From: Notospermus geniculatus | Taxonomy: Eukaryota > Nemertea > Pilidiophora > Heteronemertea > Lineidae | Direction of reading: 5' to 3' | Length of the DNA: 64,000 bases | Assembly (NCBI GenBank): GCA_002633025.1 | Contig: NMRB01001330.1 | Span: forward strand, 124,910 to 188,909 | Shown here: positions 54,281-64,000 of the stretch, piece after piece | Numbering within the stretch: the stretch's first letter is position 1 | Layout of the letters: every line of letters starts with the position of its first letter | Notes under the pieces: model-generated | Databases searched by the model: none | What the model saw: the letters and a program-made list of their open reading frames with translations, nothing else | Told to the model about the DNA's origin: nothing | Made by a program: the position numbers and the translations under genes

Positions 54281-54633
54281 TAAACCCCCTACGCAGTTGT
54301 GAGCCGTGCCCCTTCGGTTCCCGGCTTTCTGCAACTGCTTCACTTAGTATAGAATTTGCCCCATTTGGTCAACAGATGGCGTCAGGGCCTGGCACGAGTT
54401 TACACCTATCAGCACGCTGCTTTCAGAACTCTTTGGACCGTTGGCAATGGATGTTCTTGTGCTACTAGATCACATGATCCGCTCAGCCAATGAAAAAGTG
54501 TCTCAGGCCAACTTGGTTACGAGTTGCTCAGCAATCTCACTGGTCGACTCTCTCAGTGCCATCTGTTGACTAAATGTGGCGAATTTTACGAAGTGAAGCA
54601 GTTGTAGGGAGCGGGTAAACTGAAGGGAGTTTA
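54281..54633. repeat. TAAAC-ended MITE with 9-bp TSD, copy 2
   Basis: Ends TAAACCCCCTACGCAGTTG and GAAGGGAGTTTA. The 9-base duplication ACACTGGCC lies at 54272-54280, and again as A plus CACTGGCC (54888-54895) once the inner TTAA element is removed. Same family as 31186-31563, including ACAGATGGCG and GAAGCAGTTGT. Confidence 0.9.
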
Positions 54634-54887
54634 AAGCCTCACTGTATTGAATTCAGAAAGTGCTTACGTCCTCCGACGTTAGCGTAGTGTAAAATGTACT
54701 ATACTCTATCTGAATACATTAGAGCTCTGCCTGCAGTTTTTTCAATGTGTGCTGAAAACTAGGTCTTGATTCTTTGAAGTACGTATCAAGCAAGTATTTT
54801 GGGGACCATCACGAGGGTATGAGACCTCTACCTGCACACTCTTAACACTTTGAAAATATCGTAAAATTCAATACAGTGAGGCTTTAA
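54631..54887. repeat. TTAA-flanked MITE, TTAAAGCCTCACTG ends, copy 2 (innermost)
   Basis: The TTAA target was formed at the junction of the older MITE's final TTA and the first base of its target duplication. It is therefore the youngest of the three. Relative of 47336-47600. Confidence 0.92.
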
Positions 54888-55728
54888 CACTGGCCAACAA
54901 ATCATAGGAACATTTGAACAACATGTTGAAAGACTCTTTTTCCCTGTAGACACCAGACAACATTTGTCTCAAGGTGTTGTTGGAATGTTGGGCCATGTTG
55001 CCGGTGTGACAGTGATCAACGTCCCCCTGGAATTAAAGTCCGGTCTTATTGTTCAGCGAGGGATTAGAATATATGGCTATAGGGACCATGACCATTTGAA
55101 TATAACCTTACATGTACAATAGTGGGTTATTGTTTGGCGGACTTGCATTCCTAGGACGTTGATGCCTGTCACACACTGTAGTGTACACAGACCTTTACAC
55201 CGTCTGTTTTGATAAACGATGGGAAACATCCGTACAGAAAATGTGAAGAAGAGTTCTGAGACTCCATGACACCCCCATAACCCCCTCTTCTTTTAGAATT
55301 ATTCTTATGCTCTAACAATTAGAAATGAATTTATGGCAGATTTAGTTTCATAGTGGTGCTTAGTGGGAATGTAAGTTAACCTCTAGAAACTCAATTGCTC
55401 AAAATAGTGGTGCTTTGTCCTGCATGTAAGCTCTGTCCCATATTGCAGAAAATGTTAGCACCTTTCTCCCTTTTCCATCATTAAGTGCTCGCCCAGGATG
55501 CATTCCTTGTGTAAAATTCCACCTCACGGTCCAAAAACACCTTAAGGCCAATGCAATTATTAATTCTGTTTAGCGGGCGAAACCTTCAAAAATCAATTGT
55601 AGGTGGGAGGAATGAAAATAAAAATAAAGGTTTGTCAAGATATCTTTTTTTGTCTTCAGAGCATGTTTTAATGATAATGAATTGTAGGAGGGGAAAAATG
55701 ATGGTACCGGTACGGTATCCACATCCTA

Positions 55729-55858
55729 TGGTACCATGGAAGTATTATACTTCCATGATGGTACCATGGAATTATTATACTTCCATGATGGTACCATGGA
55801 AGTATTATACTTCCATGATGGTACCGTGGAAGTATTATACTTCCATGATGGTACCGGT
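55729..55858. repeat. Tandem array, 30-bp self-complementary unit x4
   Basis: Each unit has GGTACCATGGAAGTATTATA and TATACTTCCATGATGGTACC halves, so every unit is itself a hairpin, and the array edges are GTACCGGTACGGTA in both orientations. An open frame across it gives a 10-residue repeat (MMVPWKYYTS) that is just the array translated. Confidence 0.92.
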
Positions 55859-56519
55859 ACGGTACATTTTGTATCAGAATAAAATGATTTGAAGAAATGT
55901 TTTTTCTGTGAACCATCTGAGGAATGTTGATTTCTTCAATTTTTTTTCAAAATTTATTTCAAAACTTTAGAAAACTTCAGCAGAAGACACCGCCTGCTTT
56001 ATCCTTGGAGCAGACATGGTTTGGCTTTTTAGAAGGCAAAGGCATGAAAGGTGATGTTGCGTCACCAAAAGGGCTTGGTATCTGAAAGTAAAACTAGCAG
56101 CACACCGCCAACTTCGGCGTCCAGTCGAACGCTTCTGGAAGCCAGATTTGGCGGCCAGTGTGATTATTTGTGTAACCATATATGACTATTTTGTACATGT
56201 ATGTAGATTGTAATATAAACTCTGGCTGCCTTTCATTATTGTTTTGGGTTATGAATAAAGATTAGCATCTTTTCACATGAGACTTTGTACGTATTTTTAC
56301 CCAGCTGTGGCTTCGGGAACCAAAATGGCCGTGGATCTGGGCAGATTCTGACTATCAGGTTCTGCATTCAGGTCTAGAAATAGGCCTACATAAAAGAATG
56401 TTTTCTTGATCGCCCTATAAATGTACACGGCCTACCCTATACACTAGGCCTATAGGGCGCACCGGTACACAGTCTGTGTACCGGGTATAGCCTATAGTGT
56501 ATGTGGTAGGCCTCGGGGG
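55859..56519. other. No gene recognised
   Basis: Mostly AT-rich sequence without a recognisable repeat. Near 56290-56330 CAGCTGTGGCTTCGGGAAC recalls other MITE ends. The last 90 bp (TAGGCCTAT/ATAGGCCTAC words, then G-run) lead into the small gap. Confidence 0.4.
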
Positions 56520-56552
56520 NNNNNNNNNNNNNNNNNNNNNNNNNNNNNNNNN
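56520..56552. other. Assembly gap (33 N) inside a G-rich repeat end
   Basis: Unknown bases between G runs. The sequence after it (GTGCGCTCCATTGGATCTGC then GCCTG) looks like the right end of a CAGG...CCTG element as at 42600-42610. Confidence 0.97.
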
Positions 56553-56769
56553 GGGGGGCGTGCGGCGGGTGCGCTCCATTGGATCTGCGCCTGTGAGGGA
56601 AGTGTAGATCAGCACCAAGAATGAAAAAGACAAAGACTATGAGAAAGATCTTTCTTCGCGGACCACGTCATAACTGGAGTGTTTCACGAAGATTACTAGT
56701 CTCGGCTCGTGACTTGAGATTTTTCTCGCGCAAGTTGGCTCTGTATGGGCCCAAACCCAACCATTATAA

Positions 56770-57146
56770 GCCGTGTTTACACCTATGCAATTTTTCCAGG
56801 CCCGGGTTCGAATTTAACCCGGATCCATTGAATTTTCTGTCCACACCTATTATTCGTCTTACGATATTGAACGCTGGCCATGCTATTTTTTAGACACACC
56901 ACCCATTCAATTTTAGCAGACCGACACCTGTCGGTGGGCTCAGTAAACCTTTTAGCCTGGCATTTTTCTGTCCACACCTATGAAATTGCCGGGCTAAAGT
57001 ATAATCCGGATCAGACCCGCCGAGCGAAAGCGGGCTAAATTAGTCCGGCAATTTTTAATCCGGATCCGATTTTCATAGGTGTAAACGCAAAAAAGGCGGG
57101 TCAGAGCCGGGTCAGGTCCGGCAATTTCCTCAGGTGTAAACACGGC
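56770..57146. repeat. GCCGTGTTTACACC-ended MITE with 5-bp TSD
   Basis: Ends GCCGTGTTTACACCTATG and GGTGTAAACACGGC. TATAA is duplicated at 56765-56769 and 57147-57151. CCGGATC/GATCCGG and CCTATGAAA words repeat inside. Terminal words are related to the GGTTTACACCTG family (5980-6344). Confidence 0.88.
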
Positions 57147-57683
57147 TATAAGTGTGGGCAGTCATTGGTCTGCTCTCGGCATCTGGCGTAAAAGGAAACC
57201 AAGAATGTTTTATATTGGCCAATGAGAGCCAACTCGCACGAGAAGGCTCAAGTGGAGCAGCACCAGTTGCCTTCGTTCTGGTTGTTGTTGCTCACGAATC
57301 GTATGTGATATCGATTCTCTCTATTGTTTCAAATAACCACCAGTCTGAAGTGCAACGAGATCACGAAGGACTTGTAGTATTATGCACTTTATAACTTCGC
57401 TCACCGTACTATAATGCATGTATGTCGGTTATGCAGTGTAGTGGACATTTTTGAGTGTATATATGTAATACACGTTTCCTATTTTGGTAACATAAATCAG
57501 CAGTACTTTGGGTTTTTTACGCTCTGCACGTCGTCCTCCAGCGAATTTCAGAAGTACATGTAGTCGAAAGTCTGCCCTGGAAAAAACTAACCCTCAAAAA
57601 AGACCATATGACCATGCCATGTGCTGGATGACAATAAACACGTGCTTGCTCAAAGTGGGAGCAAAATGCAATGATAATTTGAT

Positions 57684-58202
57684 CACTGTATGCAACCGCA
57701 CGAGGGTAACCCGGGTTACCCTCGTAACAATGGCGGCAGAACAAGATACGCTTCGGTGAGTAAATTGGCTCTGGTGGCGAAACTAGCACATCTCTGTGAC
57801 TGAATTTTTGCATGCTGGAAGAGAAAATAGTACTTCACACTACTGTACATCGCATGGCATTGAAAATTTTCTGTTCATGCCGTATTTTGACCGAGAAGTC
57901 GGACACGAAGACGAGGGTAATTCCAACCGTAGTTTTATGCATTACGAGGGTAATTCCTTTTTGGAATTACCCTCGTCTTCGTGTCCGATTTCCCGGCCAA
58001 AATACGGCATAAACAGGGGTTAACCAACGCCATGCGATATAAGTAGTGTGAAGTACTATTTTCTCTTCCAGCATGCAAAAATTCAGTCACAGAGATGCGC
58101 TAGTTTCGCCACCAGAGCCAATTTACTCACCGAAGCGTATCTTGTTCTGCCGCCATTGTTACGAGGGTAACCCGGGTTACCCTCGTGCGGTTGCATACAG
58201 TG
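57684..58202. repeat. Long near-perfect palindrome, CACTG...CAGTG ends, 5-bp TSD
   Basis: Arms of about 240 bp pair almost base for base, with TTGAT duplicated outside both ends. Each arm tip contains the perfect 22-bp palindrome centred on ACCCGGGT (GAGGGTAACCCGGGTTACCC-type). ACGAGGGTAATTCC is repeated at the centre. Frames on both strands give the same peptide because the arms are inverted copies. The small arm divergence indicates a young insertion or ongoing gene conversion. Confidence 0.92.
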
Positions 58203-58470
58203 TTGATAGGACAGCCTACTTTTGGTCATGTATCAATGAGCAGCATTTTTTGTTTGGAAAATGGTGTTTGAAACTAATTTGCGAAAGTAGGGCCAAATCG
58301 TGCGTTAAATGCCATCCCAACTGTCATGCTTGGGTGGAAAACATTGTCCAAGTGGTAGACTTCGTGTGCAAATTAACTTACGTCATTTTCAGGTTCGCGG
58401 ACGCATGGAAGTTGTTGGTGCATAATTTATGTAAATAGCCATGGAGAACTGTTTTGAAACAGTTGTGCTT

Positions 58471-59112
58471 AAAGCTGAACTTAATAGATATAAACCCCAA
58501 GCGGCAGAGGTAGAAATTACAAACAACCATCCGCCATGTTTTGAACAGCCACCGAACATGACTACACCCTCTCGGACGGTCACAGTTGGTTTCACTCGCC
58601 ACCACGCTCTTGAACAGTAAAGATCTCAGTACAACCGCCAGATGAGAAAAAAAGAAAAATAATCTTTGATGGTTCCGAGATTCGAACCCACCAACCCCTG
58701 ACCAGTTGGCCGACCTCTTTCTATTTGCGCCACGAAGACTGCTTGCATACAACGGCGCCGATCTACAGTAAAAGCCGTTGTAGTTTTGAAGATCTCCATG
58801 AGGAAATAAAGCGATCGGAATTGCCGCTGTGCAAGCAAGCAGTCTTCGTGGCGCATACAGAAAAAGGATCGCCAATCGATCAGGGGTGTGTGGGTTCGAA
58901 TCTTGGTACTGTCACGGATTATTTTTCGTTTTTTTTTCTCATTTGACAGCTGTGCTGAGATCTTTACTGTTCAAGAGCGTGGTGGCAAGTGAAACCAACT
59001 GTGACCGTCCGAGAGGGTGTATGATGTTTGGTGGCTGTTCAAAACATGGCGGATGGTTGTTTGTAATTTCTACCTCTGCCGCTTGGGGTTTATATCTATT
59101 AAGTTCAGCTTA
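58471..59112. repeat. Long palindrome with a tRNA-like head in each arm
   Basis: Arms (58471-58760 and about 58835-59112) pair over about 280 bp. In the left arm (minus strand) and right arm (plus strand) the same unit reads AGTCTTCGTGGCGCA, an A-box-like stretch, GTGGGTTCGAATCT (B box), a T-rich run and a body of about 180 bp. The two units point outward from a centre of about 75 bp. It looks like two tRNA-headed retroposons head to head, or one element copied as an inverted pair. Confidence 0.85.
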
Positions 59113-62100
59113 GGAGTGGTATCAAGGTGTCATTGCCGAGCTTTTAATATGACAAACACATGAATTGCCCAGTCATTCTCCGTGTCATGGCTTCCAGCGA
59201 AGCATCATGAAATGCGAAACCACCCGGCACTGTGGTGGAGTTTGTTGTCAGCATGACAATGGACCTGATCCCGACTGATCAAGCCGAGCTCTGATCGTTG
59301 CCCACGCTTCTACTCCAACCATTACCCGGCATAGAAAGTGACCACCGTCTTACAAAATTTCGTGAGCTTGTTGCCTTTTCACCGATAACGCCCTCCCTGA
59401 AGATGTTGTCGATGCCGACGAGTGCGAGTTGGTTTCAAAACAACTCCGCCTAAGTTCAACTCGTCAATTCACAACACATTGACACATGCAATGAACAAAC
59501 AAAAAATTCGAAACAATACGTTTATTACCAAATCACTTTAAATCGACAAAAAAGACCATCAACAGTTTCTTTTTATCCGGCCGAGTGCAGGGGAAAATTA
59601 ATATGTACTTAGCAGTGGCTGAATAAACATTCGTGTACAGGCTTTGTGACTGGTAATCCATACACAGTATGCCCCAGCTTGCTGGCTTGTCACGAAAAAG
59701 CCGAGTTATCAAGATTGACTGCAATGGTAATCTTCTGTGCGTGATCATAAAACAGTCCCCCGTGGACGGATGGTAACCTAAACGTCCGGGAGATGCCATT
59801 TCCCAGCGGAAGAATAGTCATCAATTAGTGGATGAAGAACGACCGACTACTGTATCTTGGGATATTCGAGGATTCCATTTACACATGTCACATCTTCTCC
59901 TTCGTGTGCTCCATGGCAGATATGCTTGACATTGACCTTGCATTCATTATAGGTTTGATATCTGACCTTGACCTTCGTGCGTTCTATGGTATAGATACGC
60001 CTGACCTTGACCTTGCATTCATTGCGAATACTAGTAAGTTCCGAGTCGGACGACTTCCCCCTTTAAGCATGAGTCCTTTTCTCAAGAAGGCAGTTGACAA
60101 CCGAGTCTTCGAACATGAGACCAAACAAATAAAGCTCCGTTAACATTCCTGATTATCCCAAACACGAAGTACTGTTCAGCGAAATGGCAAAAAAACGTCC
60201 AAAACATTATGATGTATTCGCCCAAATTGGTCTCGTTGCCAAATTGCTGGAAATAAGTTTTTTAAAGTAGGTCAAGAATGTCAATACATAAGACTTGTAT
60301 TTTAGGTACAAACTTGAAGTGAAATTTAATCTATTGAATATGTTATACGATTTGTTGAACACTTACTAATATGTAAGGTGTCTGCAGACACACATTGAGC
60401 GATTCTTTTTATCAACGTTGCAGTTTCAAGAGAAACTTAGCACTACAATTTAAAAATACATGATCAGGTGATTGTTTTTTTCGGGTGGCAATAGCGAAAA
60501 CACTGAATGCCGTGTCAAAAAACGATTTCCTAAGCAGACTACTGTTCAACTTAGTCACATCGTCACCGATGTTTTGGGTGGAACCTCTCTATGCACACTT
60601 ATTTAGCCTATTAGCGGCTGAACTTTCAATTACGAAGCTAAAATTGCTTTAGCAGCTGTTGAACCTATGTATTTATATCGATATCTCAACAAGTTGCATT
60701 CCCGAAGTACCATTTGCATTAATCGTTTAACAATGATGGTGACAAGTTTACCGCTAGTCAGCCAATTTGTCGAGGTCTTCTGGTGATTTGAAATCGTTGG
60801 AGTGTACTTTTGAATGTCAATATCTCATTGAATTATTTAGATAGTAGCTTATGCGGACACTTCTCTGACTATAAAATTAACTTGACTTTAAATACCGGTA
60901 GGTGTGGTGATAATTGTTATCGGAACATGTCGGAATTGATAATTTCCGTCGCTGATAGATGTCGCACTCAGCAATATTAGAATGGCATTTCAGTTCAGAT
61001 GGAGAATTTTTTATAGTGTTGTGTGATAGTGTCAAAGCTTACATCAGAGATCCATAGGCCTAATCAGCCATGGGTTTCTTGGGACAGCTGCGAAGCTTCC
61101 GCTTGCTGTGTCCACACTGGTATATGAAACGAACGCAGGCCGCTGAAGAGGCCTTGAAACACTCTCAAAACTCGTTGACACAATAATCGAACTGAGAATA
61201 ATGCATGTATGTTATACACGTTATGCGTGTAGTATGTTTGTATTTAAAGTAAATCGCGTAGGTATAGGATATAAACTTCGATCGGCCAATCACGCCAACG
61301 CCACCAAACGGTGTGTGCAAGTGAAGGAAGAAGCATTTTTCACGTACATGTATCATCTCAAATTACGTCAAAACGCGCTCGAAAAATGCTCATATTAAAT
61401 TTTGATGATGAGAACTCGATTTCACCCTCTGTCACGAGAGCAGGAATTGTCAACACATTCAAGCACTCCGGCATAATTACACTTTTTGGCATTTGGAAAC
61501 TGCATCAAGGGGTAATTCCCTTTGTTTACCGCGCAATTTACCTTTTTCTCAATATTCATCACACTGAGGTAAGCCATGACAAAGCCGCCATCAACGACCA
61601 GCTGACAGCAATGTCACCCACTCTGGATTTACCTTAAGCCAGCCAAAGTACACTCTAATAGGGTCATTCAGATCCCGAATCGGTTAATTATTCATGACAA
61701 CAAAATATGCCAGCGTTTCGATTAACGTCATCAATCTTCATAGACACAGAAGACGTCATCGGTGAGGACCAGTATGACAGCAAGGGTGATATTTTCCAAT
61801 ACCACGCAGAATAATTAATGAAATTGGGTCTTTTTTTAGAAAATGGCGTTGAGACCACTTTTTGGTGCACGTGTACTTTTCTACAACTGTAACTTGTGAT
61901 ATAAGGCAAAGTCATACTTCACCACCAACCATATGCGGAACAGAATATACTTTGTTTGGAACCAGCGTGGCGAGAAATACCAAAGCATTTTCCTTTCCAC
62001 ATATTGGTCAGTGAGAAAGTATGAATTGACCCACACCAGGACAAAGCCTTGGAAGAGACCACCCACTAATCGGGGAGGATAAAGTATAGGCGTACACAAA

Positions 62101-64000
62101 GAAGTATGGATCAAGGCAACTACAACGGTAGTGTTTCATGGAAATTCCTTTTTTGAGGGGTGGGCGTAATCTAAATTAGTTGATGATAATCTACAGACTG
62201 CATATTTTATGAGACAGCTGTGTTCCTTGATATGAATTACCAGATTTAGTCGATGACTCATGTTGTCGATGACACTCCCAAATGTTTGTCACTACTAACC
62301 ACCGAAGCACCTCCCAACGTGAGAGTTTTCGCGCGTGAGTTGGTTCTTATGGGCACCACCAACGATAGAAAGTTATGGACAGTCGTCTGTGAAAGTGATC
62401 AAGGTAAACACCTTCGGGAGGGGATCATCCCTCTGTTCCCTCGTCCCTGTGTTCCCTTGTACCGTCGGGAGCACCCCACAAATTCCCTTATTATCAGCGT
62501 TTTAAACGCGGAACCAGAAGCAGGCTGTTCATTCATTGACAATGACCGTCGGTGACACACCCATCGTCGATGCGAACTTTTTTATCGGCATCTCATGTTT
62601 TGGCATGGGTTATTTATTTCATCGAGCACTATTGTTCATTACAGAATAGAAATTGACATCGTCTCAGGATATCATCAGTTGCGTAAACCTGCGAGGAAAT
62701 CGACGCTGATTGCATTTGATGAGACAATACATTCTTGATTGATTGCCATTGCAAGAAGATCAATCGGGACATAAACATTGGAGAGTAGGTTCAAAACTAC
62801 TCCGACACCAACACTGCGAATAGAGCTACACGGTATAGGAAAACGCCGGTAACAAAGGTTTCACAAAGAGTTCGCGACCGTGAGGCCATCGTTAACGGCG
62901 TGTCCGTATACCGTGTAGCTCGATGTAATCGCAGCATTTCGATATGTTGACCCTAATTCCATTTGTAATGTTCTTTTTTGTGTGCTTTCATGTCATAATC
63001 GATGGCGCCCCCTGCGAACTCGTCCACGATTAACACCAGTGCTGTTATGATTAACGGTGCAGGAGGACGCGTCTGTCACAGCGCGGCGCAACAGTTGTCG
63101 CTTTATATTACTCGTGTGTGAACCTATTAATGGAATAAATATTATATATAGGAATATAATTGCATATAGATAGGATAATATTGCGTCTGCCAATCGAGAT
63201 TTTGTAGAGATACCAATTTACGATTTTTTCGTCCGGTGGTATGGACGAATAGAGTGGCATATTGTCAATTGTTGTTATGGAAACGTTGGCTTTATAGGTG
63301 ATGAAGAGTTTAGATTCTCGTCCGAAAGGCACGTGGGATTTTTTGACAGATATTTTGGCTGGGCATCGGTCTTGTACGTGACTGAAGGACTTCATTTCGT
63401 TTACCAATGGATGTCAGATGGATATACTCCTTGATAACCTTAGCAGTACCTCTCCTCGGTAGGTAATAACCATTTTCTTTCCACAGTATCGTGACATTAT
63501 GATCCATTCTTTAGTTTTCTCTAGGTTACAAGAAGGAACCAAACCCAAGAAATTTGTCATTTTCACCAACGTTTTTGTCAACTACCATTTGCGAGTTTTC
63601 ATTCTGTAGGCAACTAATCGCAGGCATTTATGCTGATGGATCACAACATGGATGTGTTTGCCTGTCTATTAGTAACCAGAATGCAAGTTAAGCATGACTA
63701 ATGGACTTTGAAAAAAATCTGTGGATGCTTGTTCATTCAATTACTTACTTATATTAAGCCAACAATGCACTACATGATGTTTGTCTCTGATATTAAGCTC
63801 TTTACTCGATGTGGTAGTTTGGATCCTGAACTCAGAAAACGTCCGAGGACGATGTGTCCTCTCTTATCTATTTTTGATACTACATATTACATGTATACCG
63901 GTATACCCAGATCATTTGGGCTCCAGAATTTAGGCAATGATGTTGCTCTTATGTATGAAGCTATCAAAGGAAGGGGCATTTAGTCTCTGAGCTGTATATT
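59113..64000. other. Repeat-poor terminal region, no gene recognised
   Basis: Frames of 60-108 codons occur (for example 59799-59533 minus, 59832-60143, 62253-62555 and 63708-63983) but none shows conserved motifs, codon bias or splice context that I can defend. TGACCTTGACCTTxxTGCATTC-type words repeat three times at 59930-60020. A hairpin lies at 62824-62922. The drop in repeat density suggests unique intergenic or intronic DNA. Confidence 0.5.
62824..62922. repeat. GAGCTACACGGTATA hairpin
   Basis: GAGCTACACGGTATA at the left pairs with TATACCGTGTAGCTC at the right, and CTGCGAAT/ATCGCAG continue the stem outside. The middle (GGTTTCACAAAGAG) does not pair. This is the only clear foldback in the last 4.8 kb. 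Confidence 0.75.

Larger units (their letters stand above)
54190..55015. repeat. Host element of a three-level transposon nest
   Basis: The outer parts (54190-54280 and 54888-55015) match the element at about 44365-44935: CAACATGATCTT, CCCTGTATACACTG, CCAACAAATCA and CAACATTTGTC. At the point where 44440-44455 reads straight through, this copy is interrupted by 54281-54887. Confidence 0.8.

Noticed and set aside
57517-58875. Frames of 75-165 codons within the two long palindromes
   Set aside because: The same peptides appear on opposite strands because the arms are inverted copies. They have no protein-family motifs and span tRNA-like sequence.
59533-59799. 88-codon minus-strand frame in repeat-poor DNA
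   Set aside because: It has a Met start and some composition bias, but no motif, no splice context and no homology that I recognise. Possible but unsupported.
62253-62555. 100-codon plus-strand frame, with a GTAAAC donor-like site after codon 50
   Set aside because: The first half (TEAPPNVRVFARELVLMG) looks faintly exon-like, but no acceptor, partner exon or family resemblance could be shown.
63708-63983. 91-codon plus-strand frame at the window end
   Set aside because: AT-rich, no motif, no codon bias; the context is cut off by the window edge.

Overview
This is a repeat-saturated piece of animal nuclear DNA, most likely from a marine invertebrate. The evidence is a spliced gene with GT-AG introns, an intronless rhodopsin-class GPCR, tRNA-derived SINEs, and dozens of short non-autonomous DNA transposons with terminal inverted repeats. 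No reverse transcriptase, transposase, bacterial or viral gene was recognised. I cannot fix the phylum. The synaptophysin-family gene requires a metazoan, and the dispersed repeats (TTGACCTTGACCTAC, TTAGCTCACCTGGTGAGC) look like ones I associate with molluscs, echinoderms and other marine invertebrates. Assembly gaps lie at 24636-25352, 31743-31746 and 56520-56552, with a single N at 12423.

Two genes can be supported. A 362-residue class A peptide-type GPCR lies on the minus strand (5118-4030). A synaptophysin-family gene lies on the plus strand, with four coding exons at 33195-33316, 38625-38826, 39962-40153 and 41566-41691. Its phases join cleanly and it has a stop codon, but its 5' exon(s) were not found. 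Everything else is repeat or unassigned.

Layout: 1-4030 holds mixed repeats. At 4977-15597 and 16674-24122 lies an old tandem segmental duplication that starts inside the GPCR coding region, so the second copy carries only the receptor's first 47 codons. Each copy has since gained its own transposons and one has suffered a deletion, so the copies serve as filled and empty sites for each other. 25353-33194 is a string of miniature elements, several with TTAA target duplications. 33195-41691 is the synaptophysin gene, with introns full of miniature elements, one of them 21 bp from a splice donor. 41818-55900 holds TA-, TTAA- and 5-to-9-bp-TSD elements, a three-part SINE, tandem arrays, and a three-level nest of elements whose insertion order can be read from the sequence. 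56770-59112 holds three long palindromes in a row, one with a tRNA-like head in each arm. 59113-64000 is almost repeat-free and has no recognisable gene.

The two genes are unrelated in function and share no operon-like organisation. The main interest is the transposon biology: many families in which nearly the whole interior is built from one short word repeated in both orientations, dispersed copies of a CTCF-like motif, and a hammerhead-like RNA core carried by one dispersed family.
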